64,000 nucleotides of DNA from Carboxylicivirga mesophila (GCF_018271975.1 NZ_JAGUCN010000008.1:62001-126000); one strand, 5' to 3'; counted from the stretch's first letter, positions 16,491 to 26,766 are shown. Notes: a model not told the origin generated them from the letters alone. Numbers and translations are program-made.

Positions 16491-18755
16491 TTATTTTATT
16501 TGATAATTTTTAGGTGGTTGGATGCCGTGCAGGTGCTTCACAAAGAAATCCCAACGTTTTCGAATCAGGTACTTATCGTAATACACCTGGCTATGGTCTT
16601 TATTGGGGATAAGCAATAATTCAAAATCTTTATTGGCTTTAATCAACTCAGCAGCAAGTCGCATAGATGCTGTGGGATTCACGTTCTGATCCTGATCGCC
16701 ATGTACCAGCAGCAAGTTTCCTTGCAGGTTTTTTGCGTGCGTGTAATTGCTCTGGTCGTCGTAGTTTTTACCCGCCGGGTAGCCCATGTATAATTCGGGC
16801 CACCATGCCTTGGCAGAGCGATGATCATGATTGCCGGCAGTTGCTACTCCCACCTTATAAAACTCAGGATAGGCCAGCAGGGCACGTGCTGCATCATAAC
16901 CCCCTGCCGAGTGACCGAAAATACCAACGCGGGTAGTATCTATCCATGGATATTGACCGGCCAGTGTTTTAATGGCTATCATTTTATCTGGTCCGCCAAT
17001 GTCGCCCAGGTTTTTATACGATACATCATGAAAGGCTTTGGAACGAAAAGCGGAACCCATACCATCGATATTGACCATTACAAAACCAAGCTGGGTCATG
17101 GGTGTGTCATCGTTAGACAAACCGCGGTAAAATGTTTTGGGGGCACGTATGGTTTGCGGGCCACTGTAGGTGCCTTCAATCACCGGATATTTTTGATTGG
17201 GATCAAAATTATTGGGCTTGAATAATACACCGTAAATATCAGTCTTGCCATCGCGCCCTTTTACTTTAAATGGTTCTGGTTTTTGCCAGCCCATGGCAAT
17301 TATCTTGGAGATATCACCCTGCTCAAGCTGTGCCATCACGCGGCCATCTTTACTGCGTCTTAGTACAGCTATGTTAGGCTCTTCAACGGTTGAGTAGTTG
17401 TCAACAAAATAGTCTCCCTTTGTGCTGAAGAAAACTGTATGGTGTGCAGCTTCATGCGTTAGTTGTGTAAGGCCTGTTCCATCAAATCGGATAGAGTAGA
17501 GCAGTGGATAGTATGGATCGATGCCAGGTTCTTTATCACCTGCCGTGAAATAAATGCGTTGTGATTTTTCATCGATGTGTTCGATGCCTCGCACCACATA
17601 TGTGCCTTTCGTTACCTGATTGATGACCTGGCCTGTCTGCTGATTGATCCGATAAATATGCTGCCAGCCATCGCGCTCCGATAGCCACAGCAGTTCGTTG
17701 GATGCATCAAGTATTCTAAGGTCATTTGTGTTGGGGTCAACGTAAGTGGCAGCGCTTTCTGTAAAAACGGTACGCACCTGGCTGCTGGCAGCTGTTACTT
17801 CGTATATATCCACCGATTGGTAACCTCTGACAAAACTGACCTGGTAGGCTCTGCTGCCATCCTTTGTCCAGTTGAAGCCATAGGCCAAAAAAGTAGCTTT
17901 AGCCGGTATATCGAGTAGCTGGTAGCTGTTTTTTTCAACGTCTATAAGAATAAATTCAACGGTTGGCACAATGCTGTCGCCGGCAATGGGTCGCTCATAT
18001 TCACGTACTTCGGCACGATGACCTTCATCTGGTAATACTTTGTACAGATACAAGTTGCGGGCTTCTCTTCTGTCGTATTTACCAGCAATGATGTATTTAC
18101 TGTCGGGGCTCCAGCTAATGTTTAGCTCTAATGGGAGGTCGCTTTCCAACTCAATATTTTTAGTGGAGTACCACGATGGAGAAACACCGTAGCCATATGC
18201 TCGTGTGCCGTCTTGGGTCACTTGTACCGAATCGTTTCCTGTTTTAAGCCAGAGATTATAATCATGCACAACAGCTGTTTTTGCTTTATCCGGAGAAGTC
18301 GATGCCAGTTGCTGAGTTTTTTTACTAACAATCTTTTGCAACGTATTCTGCTTAATCTGGTAGCTGTATGGTAGTTTATTGGCTTTGAAAGTGAGTGTTT
18401 TACCGGTTTTATCTATTTCTATAGAAGTAATGGGCAGTTTATAGGGTTCTACTGTCTTATCAAGCTCGGTAGCCAATAGCTTAGCCAGCTTTTGTTGATC
18501 GAAAAGTGGTGATTTCGATCCGTTTTTCATCTGGCATTTGATGTATTCAGTACCATTTTTAGTGTTAATTGAGTACCAGAAAAAAGTTGCATCCTTCACC
18601 CATTGAGGATTGACCCATGAGCGGTAATACTTTTTGGTAATGTTGGACGAGATAAAAGCTTCAGCTCGCTGATAATCTGTTGTGTCGATGCTAACCTGGC
18701 CTATTGCCGAGGCCAGATTGCATGCAACACCTAAAAGAAAAAGAATCTTCTTCAT
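16491..18755 (-). CDS. prolyl dipeptidyl peptidase (S9 family, DPP IV-like)
   Basis: Secreted serine peptidase of 754 residues with a signal peptide (ILFLLGVACNLASA). The N-terminal DPP IV beta-propeller covers about residues 100-480 and the alpha/beta-hydrolase domain the rest. The catalytic triad can be placed: Ser near 613 in GHSAGGYDAA, Asp near 688 in VHGDQDQNV and His near 720 in NKDHSQVYY. Such enzymes remove X-Pro dipeptides from peptide N-termini. It is the first gene of the five-gene minus-strand operon. The nucleophile motif is GHSAGG rather than the GWSYGG usual in DPP IV, so exact specificity is uncertain. Confidence 0.9.
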   Translation of the reverse strand: MKKILFLLGVACNLASAIGQVSIDTTDYQRAEAFISSNITKKYYRSWVNPQWVKDATFFWYSINTKNGTEYIKCQMKNGSKSPLFDQQKLAKLLATELDKTVEPYKLPITSIEIDKTGKTLTFKANKLPYSYQIKQNTLQKIVSKKTQQLASTSPDKAKTAVVHDYNLWLKTGNDSVQVTQDGTRAYGYGVSPSWYSTKNIELESDLPLELNISWSPDSKYIIAGKYDRREARNLYLYKVLPDEGHRAEVREYERPIAGDSIVPTVEFILIDVEKNSYQLLDIPAKATFLAYGFNWTKDGSRAYQVSFVRGYQSVDIYEVTAASSQVRTVFTESAATYVDPNTNDLRILDASNELLWLSERDGWQHIYRINQQTGQVINQVTKGTYVVRGIEHIDEKSQRIYFTAGDKEPGIDPYYPLLYSIRFDGTGLTQLTHEAAHHTVFFSTKGDYFVDNYSTVEEPNIAVLRRSKDGRVMAQLEQGDISKIIAMGWQKPEPFKVKGRDGKTDIYGVLFKPNNFDPNQKYPVIEGTYSGPQTIRAPKTFYRGLSNDDTPMTQLGFVMVNIDGMGSAFRSKAFHDVSYKNLGDIGGPDKMIAIKTLAGQYPWIDTTRVGIFGHSAGGYDAARALLAYPEFYKVGVATAGNHDHRSAKAWWPELYMGYPAGKNYDDQSNYTHAKNLQGNLLLVHGDQDQNVNPTASMRLAAELIKANKDFELLLIPNKDHSQVYYDKYLIRKRWDFFVKHLHGIQPPKNYQIK

Positions 18756-19193
18756 TGGTTTTGATTTACTTATAAACAGTTTAGTTTGTTTTAGACCATT
18801 GCATGTACCAATCCGGGCACATGTTTATTGGGAGATGGCATATGCCATCAAATCAGCAGAAGTACTTAAATCAGGGATATCAAAAAATCCAGCATTCGAA
18901 CAGGCCCATGCCGAAACGGCCGTACAGGCTAATTAATGCGATGGATGAGATAGTAAAATGCAATGTAAAGTGCCCCTTAAGTGCAAGGCGCTTTGTGGTA
19001 ACAGTTTTATATGCTGTCAGTTGATTCATTGCATGTTTGTCTTTGAGAATCGCAATGTAATAAATTCAAATTATTTCGGCGCATCAGGTACCGAAAAAAA
19101 TACGAAAACTGATATATAACATGAAAATGAAACTAATACAACAAAGGCCCTCGCGCATGCAAGAGCCTTCATCTATTTTTTCAATTAGACGCT
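18756..19193. other. gene-free region upstream of the prolyl-peptide operon
   Basis: About 440 bp without a supported gene. It must hold the promoter of the minus-strand DPP operon, but no full TAnnTTTG match in a suitable place was found. The only clear structure is a hairpin at 19144-19169 (AAGGCCCTCGC against GCAAGAGCCTT, 9 of 11 pairs), probably the terminator of the outer-membrane protein gene. Confidence 0.45.
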
Positions 19194-19679
19194 TTAGAAC
19201 GTGTACCGAAGACTCAATGATAGTCCCATACTGAAATGTTGATTAGTTGATCCAAACCCGAAAAGTGGCATCGAGTCAATACTCATATTTAGAGGTACTT
19301 CAACAAAATTGTATTCAATACCGATTTGTCCTCCCAATCCCAGGTAGGCCCCTGAATCACCACTTCCGTCGTATTTACTGTTGTAACTCCACGAACCCAA
19401 TGATGCTGCTGGTCCTGCGTACCAGTTAAAGCCATTTTCTATGGCCCACACCCACTGATAAGCACCGGCCAGAATAAAACCATTACCATCGTTATTGGAA
19501 TGAAATCCAAGGTCTGCTTCAATGCGGTTGTAGTTCGACAGACCATATTGATAGGTTACCTGCGAACCGAAGGTATTACCACCACCCAGCCTGGCTCCAA
19601 GAGCATGCTGATTTTTTACTTGTCCGAAAGCTGTCATCCCTAGCAGGCTAACAGCCAGCAAAATAAAACTCTTCTTCAT
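19194..19679 (-). CDS. small outer-membrane beta-barrel protein
   Basis: A 161-residue exported protein of unknown function. The ATG at 19679 gives a good signal peptide (MKKSFILLAVSLLGMTAFGQ); longer in-frame starts would lie inside the upstream kinase gene. The mature part has alternating hydrophobic strands rich in Gly and aromatic residues (ALGARLGGGNTFG, GGQIGIEYNF) and ends in LSLSLRYTF with a C-terminal Phe, typical of an outer-membrane barrel of the OmpW/OmpA-like size class. It starts 31 bp after the sensor kinase stop and is probably co-transcribed with it. Confidence 0.75.
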   Translation of the reverse strand: MKKSFILLAVSLLGMTAFGQVKNQHALGARLGGGNTFGSQVTYQYGLSNYNRIEADLGFHSNNDGNGFILAGAYQWVWAIENGFNWYAGPAASLGSWSYNSKYDGSGDSGAYLGLGGQIGIEYNFVEVPLNMSIDSMPLFGFGSTNQHFSMGLSLSLRYTF

Positions 19680-19710
19680 TTCTAAAATTAAGGTTAATAA
19701 ACTACTTTGC

Positions 19711-22700
19711 TTAGGCTTTGGCTTTTTGCTGCGGTATTTCCATGTTGAAAAGGGCTCCTTGTCCAACTTCGGATTCAACCCATATTTTTCCATTATGCTC
19801 ATTAATGGCCATCTTGCAAAAGCTTAATCCTAATCCATTAGAGTTGGCCTGGCCCGATTTCTTGGTGTCAATCTGCTGATAAAGGTCAAATATACTTTCC
19901 TGAAACTTTTTTGATATACCTGGACCTTCATCCTGCACCGACAAAAGTAGTGTTTTTTCTGATGCATCAGGTTTCAATTGACCCCTGAGTATAATTTTAC
20001 CATTTACCTGGCTGTATTTGATGGCATTGGTCAGCAGGTTAATGTAAACACGTCTTAGTATGTCTTTATCTACCTGTACAATAATGGAGTTAGTCAGGTT
20101 GATTATCTCTATTTGATTGTCTTTCAGTAAGAATCTAACTTCGTCAATGGCTTCGTTAACCAGCTGTCTTATATCGCATTGTTGGTAGAACAGTTGAAGT
20201 GAGTGTGTTTCGTATCTGCGTACATCCAGAATATTCTCCACCAGGCAAAGCATCTGTCGGCTGGCACTATTAATATGCTCAAGGTATTCTGCTTCATTCA
20301 GCGATGACAGACCTATTATTCCGTTTAGCGGATTTTTAAGGTCGTGTACAATCATATTGATAATATTTTCCTTGAATGATTCCAGTTTTTTGTTTTTAGC
20401 CAACATTTCCTGCAGTTCTGTCTTTTGTCGTTCAAGCCGTTCTTTTTGACTTAAGAGCGTGGCTGTTCTTTCGGTCACTTTTTCCTGCAGAAGTTTTTTG
20501 GTTTTTTGGTATTCTCTTACACGCATCAGGTGCAGTGCTAAAATGATGCCGGTGATTATTACAAAAAGTGCGATATAGATCCTGGTGGAGTGCCACCAGG
20601 GCGACATCTTCTGTATTAGCAGATGTTTTGCAGAACTTTCAATAAGCTGATTATTGACGTCGCTTATAGGGTAAATGCTTAACTTATATCTGCCGGGTTT
20701 CATATTCAGAAACGCAATTTCACCATCAGTATAAAATAGTTTGCTGTCTTTTTTGCCGTTTTTAAGCGTATAGGCCACTTTCTTATTATCTGCAGATTTG
20801 TAATCAATTGTTTTTGCAGTAACACTAAAAAGTTCGATGTGAGATGGAATGGTAAGTTCTGAAATGTAATTAACTTGTTGTTGCAGTGGTTCCTCGCCAT
20901 TGTAGGTGTCGCCTGGTTTAACAGGCCTGTTATAAACTTTAAATTCACTAATGAATAGTGATGTATTGGTGATGTTTGACTTGTATTGTTGTGGCGAAAC
21001 AGCATTAAAACCGTTGGTCCCTCCAAATAAAAAGTTGTTGTTGGAGAGCTTGAAAAAGGAACCAGGTAAAAATTCTCTATCCTGAATATTTATACTGGTG
21101 ACCTTTTCAATTGTCTTATTATGTCTGTAATAACGGTAAAGCCCTGTTGAGCAGCTTAACCACAACGCATGTTCATCGTCCTCAATAATGCCATAAACAT
21201 CCATGTTAATTAGTTCATCGCTGATAGGAATAAAGTCCTTTATTTCATCAGAATATTCAAATACACCTTTATTGGTGGCTAAAAAGACAGTAGAGTCGTT
21301 GGTCAGACAGCTACTATAGCATATGGTTGATATAACAGCGTTGAACATCTGTCCAGTGCCAGATGATGTATTAATGCGGATGACACCCTTTCCAGTGCTT
21401 GATAGCCAAATGTTTTGACTGTCAATTATTTCTATGTGCAGGAAGTCTAGTAGTTCATAATTATTCTGGTAAACGACTTTGATTTTTTCAAAGTTGCTGC
21501 CATCAAATTTATAAACACCTCCATCAACCGTAGCAACATAGTTAATAGTATCATTGTACGATTTTAAATGTCGGACAAAATTACTTTCAAGTGCACTGTT
21601 AGTCTTGTTATAATTAATGATCTTATTCTTTTTTAGATCGATGCTGTACAGTCCATTATTATAGGTGCCCGCATATACTATCGATAATTCAGTGTTTGTT
21701 GATAAAGAGGTAATCGGGTAGTCTTTAAGCAAGTGAAGTGCTTTTCGGTATATCTGAGTTTGGGCTATACTGTTGAAATCTGTGTCAAGTATTGCCAGTC
21801 CACTTTCAGTTCCAATCCAAATGTGTTGATTGAAATCTTTGGCAAAACAGTTGACGTTTTTATTGGGGATTAATTGGTCTTTGTCATTGGGCGATATATG
21901 ACGGATGCCATCGTCTTTTAAATAAGTTTTACTAAACCCATCTTTGTAGTAACCAATCCACAAAATCCCATCTTCATCCAGGTATAAACTCTCTGTCTGA
22001 TTACTGAATAGTGCATCATCATTTTTTGATGCTTTTATTACTTGTGCCTCCAGGTTATCTGGATTGATAATAATGAGGCCACCACCATCAGAACTAATAA
22101 ACAAGCCAAACTCGGGGTTGTAAATAATATCAGAAATGCTGGCGCTGGTTAACGTTTTTTTTAGTTGCTTAGGTATTGGTATTAGCTGGAAGTGCTCATC
22201 TAGTATGAATAATCCCAAATAGGCTGTACTAATCCAATAGCGCCCCAGGTGGTCTTTGGTTACTTTTGTTATGTTCTTGAGAGGCACATTTATTTCTGCC
22301 ACCTTTTTGTATGCACCGCTTTGCGTATTAAGCTCAATTATTTCACCATTATCTGTAAATACCAATAGCAAATGTTCATATTTCTGGATGACGGCTCTTA
22401 TATCGGCCGAGTTTCTTGATAGAACTTCGGTAAATGTGTAATGGAAGAAATGACCATTGCCGCTGGTTTGGCAGAGTCCGAAATTGGTTCCTACCCATAA
22501 ATAGTCGTCAAATACTTCTAAGCAATTGATGTAATTATCACTAACGCTTGCGTTAGATAATTCTTCAGTACCCCGGTAATGTGTGTATTTTCCATTCTCA
22601 ATATTAACACTAAAAAGTCCATCACCCCATGTGCCGGCCCACAGGGTATTATCTTTAAATTCAGTTATGGCAGTGATAGTGGTGTTGGTCGCACCCGCAG

Positions 22701-22926
22701 AGTCGGTGAAGAAGTGGCTTAAAGGAATAAACTCATGGCCAGTAAACAAATCAACGCCTTTTGCTGTGCCTATCCAAACTAAATTATTTTCAGCCTTATA
22801 AAAGCAGGTTACGGTGCTGCTTGATAATCCATCATCAAGGTGGTAGCTCCTGTATTTTTTAGTAACACCGGCTACCTGAATGCTGAATAATAACAGAATG
22901 AGTATGAAGTAGGCTTGTGGGCGCAT
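19711..22926 (-). CDS. propeller-type sensor histidine kinase
   Basis: Membrane sensor kinase of 1071 residues. After a signal peptide it has two-component regulator propeller repeats (VWIGTAKGVDLF, LWVGTNFGLC, IWIGTESGLA and others, about residues 40-660), a Y_Y_Y domain (about 690-760), one transmembrane helix near residue 792 and a coiled coil. HisKA follows with the phospho-His near 860 (MIVHDLKNPLNG), then HATPase with NLLTNAIKYS, DEGPGI and GLGLSFC. Unlike hybrid sensors of Bacteroidota glycan loci it ends after the ATPase domain, with no receiver or AraC domain. No response regulator is adjacent, so its partner is elsewhere. Promoter and signal are unknown. Confidence 0.9.
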   Translation of the reverse strand: MRPQAYFILILLLFSIQVAGVTKKYRSYHLDDGLSSSTVTCFYKAENNLVWIGTAKGVDLFTGHEFIPLSHFFTDSAGATNTTITAITEFKDNTLWAGTWGDGLFSVNIENGKYTHYRGTEELSNASVSDNYINCLEVFDDYLWVGTNFGLCQTSGNGHFFHYTFTEVLSRNSADIRAVIQKYEHLLLVFTDNGEIIELNTQSGAYKKVAEINVPLKNITKVTKDHLGRYWISTAYLGLFILDEHFQLIPIPKQLKKTLTSASISDIIYNPEFGLFISSDGGGLIIINPDNLEAQVIKASKNDDALFSNQTESLYLDEDGILWIGYYKDGFSKTYLKDDGIRHISPNDKDQLIPNKNVNCFAKDFNQHIWIGTESGLAILDTDFNSIAQTQIYRKALHLLKDYPITSLSTNTELSIVYAGTYNNGLYSIDLKKNKIINYNKTNSALESNFVRHLKSYNDTINYVATVDGGVYKFDGSNFEKIKVVYQNNYELLDFLHIEIIDSQNIWLSSTGKGVIRINTSSGTGQMFNAVISTICYSSCLTNDSTVFLATNKGVFEYSDEIKDFIPISDELINMDVYGIIEDDEHALWLSCSTGLYRYYRHNKTIEKVTSINIQDREFLPGSFFKLSNNNFLFGGTNGFNAVSPQQYKSNITNTSLFISEFKVYNRPVKPGDTYNGEEPLQQQVNYISELTIPSHIELFSVTAKTIDYKSADNKKVAYTLKNGKKDSKLFYTDGEIAFLNMKPGRYKLSIYPISDVNNQLIESSAKHLLIQKMSPWWHSTRIYIALFVIITGIILALHLMRVREYQKTKKLLQEKVTERTATLLSQKERLERQKTELQEMLAKNKKLESFKENIINMIVHDLKNPLNGIIGLSSLNEAEYLEHINSASRQMLCLVENILDVRRYETHSLQLFYQQCDIRQLVNEAIDEVRFLLKDNQIEIINLTNSIIVQVDKDILRRVYINLLTNAIKYSQVNGKIILRGQLKPDASEKTLLLSVQDEGPGISKKFQESIFDLYQQIDTKKSGQANSNGLGLSFCKMAINEHNGKIWVESEVGQGALFNMEIPQQKAKA

Positions 22927-23120
22927 TTTGAGTTGCTTTAATAAATCGAATAGGGCATTGGATTCAGTATTAACAAATCAATAGTCAATTTAACTATTTA
23001 TAACTATTTAGTGTAATCGTTTGGCATGCTAATTGGAATATTCTTGTCAGATTTTTTTTCATAGATTTGGGTTAGGTTATTGAATAGGACATGAGCAACG
23101 GCTTTATGTCCTTTTCTTTT

Positions 23121-23669
23121 TTATTGAACTAACATTTTTTGTCCCAATCTGTTCGCTGTATCTTTATCAATCAATTCTTCTACAAGAGCTAAAGAGAATG
23201 TCATAGCACTGCCTATTCCGTTGGCAGTAATGTATTGCCCGTCTTTAACGACAGGTAGTTTAGTATAAATGGCTTTTTTGAGATGTTTCTCAAATCCTGG
23301 ATAGCAAACCGCTTTTTTACCGGCTAATAACCCCAGTTCACCAAGAATCATTGGAGCTGCACAAATGGCACCAATTAGTTTTTTATGAGCGTCAAAATCT
23401 AAGATTACCCTTTTCAGGCCATCATGAGTCATCAGGTTAGAAGTACCTGGCATGCCTCCAGGTAGCAGCAATGCGTCAAAGTTCGAATAGCTGATTTCAT
23501 CAAATAAATAATCTGCACTAACTGTTATAGCATGCGCTCCTTCAACCTGCTTACTTTGGCAGACTGATACAGTTGTTACCTCTATATTTGCTCTTCGGAG
23601 CACGTCTACAGGAGTTAGTGCTTCAACTTCCTCAAAGCCTTCGGCCAAAAACAAAACTACTTTTTTCAT
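23121..23669 (-). CDS. DJ-1/PfpI family protein
   Basis: A 182-residue DJ-1 (YajL/ThiJ) family protein. The conserved acidic site is in AEGFEEVEA (Glu13/14) and the reactive Cys103 sits in the nucleophile elbow LIGAICAAP. Members are stress-related, with reported deglycase, glyoxalase or chaperone-like activity; which applies here cannot be read. No signal peptide, so it is cytoplasmic. It lies alone between the sensor kinase and rho, both on the same strand, with ~195 bp on the kinase side. Confidence 0.9.
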   Translation of the reverse strand: MKKVVLFLAEGFEEVEALTPVDVLRRANIEVTTVSVCQSKQVEGAHAITVSADYLFDEISYSNFDALLLPGGMPGTSNLMTHDGLKRVILDFDAHKKLIGAICAAPMILGELGLLAGKKAVCYPGFEKHLKKAIYTKLPVVKDGQYITANGIGSAMTFSLALVEELIDKDTANRLGQKMLVQ

Positions 23670-23766
23670 TGGAGATATGTGTTTATATCAAGTCAATACA
23701 AAATTAAGCAAAGCAAGGGAAGAAAGGAAGCTTTTATAAGAATGCAGTCAGGATTGTGCAAAAAGA

Positions 23767-23794
23767 AAGCGGGATTTCAATCGAAATCCCGCTT
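23767..23794 (-). terminator. terminator of rho
   Basis: Perfect 12-bp stem AAGCGGGATTTC/GAAATCCCGCTT around AATC, 26 bp past the rho stop, followed on the minus strand by TTTCTTTTTG. Confidence 0.8.
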
Positions 23795-23819
23795 AATGCT
23801 ATTAATGAAAATAGAAGGT

Positions 23820-25556
23820 CTAATTATCGTTCATTGATATCAGGAACTCTTCATTTGATTTTGTTTTTTTCATCCTGTCGTGCAGGAACTCCATAGCTTC
23901 AACTGCTGTCATATCCGACAGGTAGTTACGCAGAATCCAGATGCGATTCATCATGTCTGGCTCTATCAACAGATCTTCACGACGCGTGCTTGACAGGTTG
24001 ACATCCACAGCAGGGAATATACGCTTGTTCGACAGGCGACGGTCCAATTGTAATTCCATGTTACCTGTTCCCTTAAATTCTTCGAATATCACTTCATCCA
24101 TCTTTGAACCTGTTTCGGTAAGAGCAGTGGCAATGATGGTTAATGAACCACCGTTTTCGATGTTACGCGCGGCACCAAAGAAGCGCTTAGGACGGTGTAG
24201 AGCATTGGCATCAACACCACCAGATAATACTTTACCTGAGGCAGGTGATACAGTATTGTAGGCACGGGCCAGACGAGTAATAGAATCAAGTAATACAACC
24301 ACATCGTGGCCGCACTCCACCATGCGCTTAGCTTTCTCTAATACAATGTTGGCAACCTTTACATGGCGTTCTGCCGGTTCGTCAAAGGTAGATGATACCA
24401 CTTCGGCATTAACGCTACGTGCCATGTCAGTTACCTCTTCAGGACGCTCGTCAATCAGCAGGATAATCATATACACTTCAGGGTGATTGGCTGCAATGGC
24501 ATTGGCCACGTCCTTCAATAGTACCGTTTTACCTGTTTTAGGTTGAGCAACAATTAGTCCGCGCTGTCCTTTTCCAATAGGTGAGAACATGTCTACAACT
24601 CGTGAAGAAAGGTTGGCTTTCGGTCCTGTTGTTAAATCAAATTTCTCATCCGGGAAGATTGGTGTCAAATGATCAAATGGCACACGATCGCGCACAAATG
24701 CAGGCTGACGGCCATTGATTTGCTCAACCTTGATAAGTGGGAAGTATTTCTCTCCCTCTTTAGGTGGGCGAATGGTTCCTAAAACACTATCACCGGTTTT
24801 TAATCCGAATAATTTGATTTGCGATTGCGACACGTAAATGTCATCTGGCGAGTTAAGGTAGTTGTAATCCGACGAGCGCAGAAAACCATATCCATCAGGC
24901 ATAATCTCTAATACACCTGAAGCTGAAATAATACCTTCAAACTCATATTGCTTGTCATCCTTGCGCTCTTGTTGACGGCGGTTGTCGCGCCCTTTATCAT
25001 TTTGAAAGCGACGTTTGTTGCTATCATCCTGCTGACGGTTATCGCGCTGGCGATTATCCTTATCATCACGACGCTTAAACTCACGTGGTGCTTCTTCTTT
25101 TTCTTCTGCAGGAGCTACTGTTTCTGCTTTAACAACTTTTTCTTCTTCCACTTTAGGTGCAGCAGCTTTTGGTTTAGCTTCTCTTTTTACCTCTTTAGGT
25201 TGCTGCTCCTTTTTGGTCTCTTTAGGCTGTTCTTTTTCTGCTGGTTTAGCTTCTTTTGCAGGTTTCTCTTCCTTTTCGGCTATAGCATTGGCTGCTTCTG
25301 CCACTTTTGATTGCACCGATGAGGCAATTGGGCCATCGTTACGCTGGGTGCGCGGGCGTTTGGTGCGTGCTTTCTTATCTACAGGTTTATCCTTTTTAGG
25401 TTTCTTATCACTTGATACCTGAATAGCTTGTTCATCAAGGATTTTATACACCAAGTCCTGCTTTTTATATGACTCAACGCGTTTTACGTTAAGTTCTTTT
25501 GCTATTTGACGCAATTCGGTCAAAAGCTTCTTATTAAGTTCTAGTATATCATACAT
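23820..25556 (-). CDS. rho: transcription termination factor Rho with long charged insertion
   Basis: Hexameric RNA-dependent ATPase that ends transcription, 578 residues. Order: Rho N-terminal helical domain (1-45), a Lys/Glu/Arg/Gln-rich low-complexity region (about 48-203), the RNA-binding cold-shock-like domain ([15 protein letters not shown], 215-280), then the RecA-like motor with Walker A at 337-344 (AQPKTGKT) and [14 protein letters not shown]. The common Rho lacks the insertion and is ~420 residues. Extended Rho proteins are known in Bacteroidota, where the disordered part has been linked to condensate formation. It has its own promoter and terminator and is divergent from rpoD. Confidence 0.96.
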   Translation of the reverse strand: MYDILELNKKLLTELRQIAKELNVKRVESYKKQDLVYKILDEQAIQVSSDKKPKKDKPVDKKARTKRPRTQRNDGPIASSVQSKVAEAANAIAEKEEKPAKEAKPAEKEQPKETKKEQQPKEVKREAKPKAAAPKVEEEKVVKAETVAPAEEKEEAPREFKRRDDKDNRQRDNRQQDDSNKRRFQNDKGRDNRRQQERKDDKQYEFEGIISASGVLEIMPDGYGFLRSSDYNYLNSPDDIYVSQSQIKLFGLKTGDSVLGTIRPPKEGEKYFPLIKVEQINGRQPAFVRDRVPFDHLTPIFPDEKFDLTTGPKANLSSRVVDMFSPIGKGQRGLIVAQPKTGKTVLLKDVANAIAANHPEVYMIILLIDERPEEVTDMARSVNAEVVSSTFDEPAERHVKVANIVLEKAKRMVECGHDVVVLLDSITRLARAYNTVSPASGKVLSGGVDANALHRPKRFFGAARNIENGGSLTIIATALTETGSKMDEVIFEEFKGTGNMELQLDRRLSNKRIFPAVDVNLSSTRREDLLIEPDMMNRIWILRNYLSDMTAVEAMEFLHDRMKKTKSNEEFLISMNDN

Positions 25557-25664
25557 AAGTAATGTAACTTATTTAGGAAAATCTTCTGAATTAGATTTTG
25601 TAATTGAATTTTGCTTGAAAGTTAAATTAGGATTGACCACCTGACAGGCGTCAACTTATTGATG

Positions 25665-25694
25665 CAAATCTAGGGAAAGTTTGTTGACGCGCAA
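25665..25694 (-). promoter_or_regulatory. promoter of rho
   Basis: Minus-strand TTG (25692-25694), 19-nt spacer and TAGATTTG (25665-25672). The predicted leader to the ATG is ~100 nt, long enough for autogenous control by Rho, as known in other bacteria. Confidence 0.6.
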
Positions 25695-25849
25695 AAAAAA
25701 ATCATCAAATTAATGAAAATGTTGTATTAATTTAATTGTCAATCACTTTGTCAGTCACAAAAAAAAATGCATTTTTAAAGTAACAAAAACAATTAAACCG
25801 AAATCTGCGTTGTTCTAAAATAGGTATACTTAAACATAACTGATTCGAT

Positions 25850-26716
25850 ATGAGACAACTCAAAATTACCAAACAGGTTACCAATCGGGAAACGCCTTCT
25901 TTAGACAAATACCTTCATGAAATAGGGAAGGTGAAGCTGCTTAACGCAGATGAAGAAGTTGTTTTGGCAAAAAAAATAAGACAAGGCGATAACAAGGCCC
26001 TTGAGCGACTTATAAATGCTAACCTCCGTTTTGTGGTATCTGTCTCCAAGCAATATCAGAATCAGGGGCTGAGCTTACCTGATTTAATCAATGAAGGTAA
26101 CCTTGGGCTTATAAAAGCAGCCCAACGCTTTGATGAAACGCGAGGATTTAAGTTTATTAGTTATGCTGTTTGGTGGATACGCCAATCAATACTGCAAGCT
26201 TTGGCCGAACAAGCTCGTATTGTGCGGCTGCCTCTCAATAAAATAGGTTCCATCAATAAGGTTAGTAATGCATTTTCGAGGTTAGAGCAGGATTTTCAGC
26301 GTGAGCCAACTGCTGATGAAATTGCAAAAGTTTTGGAGATTGCACCCAAAGAGGTGAAAGAAGCTTTAAAGGTATCGTCGCGACATGTATCAATGGATGC
26401 GCCTTTGAAAAAGGATGAGGATAACACCTTATACGATGTCCTTTTATCCAACGACTCCTTAAGTCCGGATACTCATCTGCTTGATGACTCCCTCAGGCAG
26501 GAGATTGATCGGTCTTTGGCCACACTTTCAACACGTGAGTCAGATATTATTAAACTGTATTATGGATTAAGTGGTGAACCACCATATTCCCTGGAGGAAA
26601 TTGGTAAATTATTTAATCTGACCAGAGAGCGGGTGCGTCAAATAAAAGAGAAAGCTATCAAGCGACTTAAGAATACCTACAGAAGTAAAATATTACGCTC
26701 TTTCCTGGGGCAATAG
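25850..26716 (+). CDS. rpoD: primary sigma factor RpoD/SigA
   Basis: Housekeeping sigma-70 of 288 residues, the compact form normal for Bacteroidota (no long region 1.1). Region 1.2 is at [17 protein letters not shown], region 2 at [33 protein letters not shown] and [15 protein letters not shown], region 3 near [12 protein letters not shown], and the region 4 helix-turn-helix at [23 protein letters not shown]. It recognises the TTTG/TAnnTTTG promoters seen throughout this window. The gene is monocistronic and divergent from rho. Confidence 0.96.
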   Translation: MRQLKITKQVTNRETPSLDKYLHEIGKVKLLNADEEVVLAKKIRQGDNKALERLINANLRFVVSVSKQYQNQGLSLPDLINEGNLGLIKAAQRFDETRGFKFISYAVWWIRQSILQALAEQARIVRLPLNKIGSINKVSNAFSRLEQDFQREPTADEIAKVLEIAPKEVKEALKVSSRHVSMDAPLKKDEDNTLYDVLLSNDSLSPDTHLLDDSLRQEIDRSLATLSTRESDIIKLYYGLSGEPPYSLEEIGKLFNLTRERVRQIKEKAIKRLKNTYRSKILRSFLGQ

Positions 26717-26758
26717 TAAAAAGTGTTAATTATCATATCAGTATAAAGGAATGTGTTG

Positions 26759-26766
26759 TATTTTTG
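26759..26766 (+). promoter_or_regulatory. -7 box of rpe inside a 7-bp inverted repeat
   Basis: TATTTTTG fits TAnnTTTG and leaves a ~30 nt leader. It forms the exact loop of an inverted repeat, TGTGTTG (26752-26758) and CAACACA (26767-26773), which could be an operator; no good -33 element was found. Confidence 0.5.

Noticed and set aside
19679-19802. N-terminal extension of the 161-residue outer-membrane protein into the kinase gene
   Set aside because: The extension is antigenically unlike a signal peptide and overlaps the kinase C-terminus in another frame; MKKSFILLAV gives a proper signal.
24948-25310. Plus-strand hydrophobic frame of 120 codons across rho
   Set aside because: It is the antisense of the Lys/Glu-rich insertion of Rho (reads as Phe/Leu-rich) and has no promoter.
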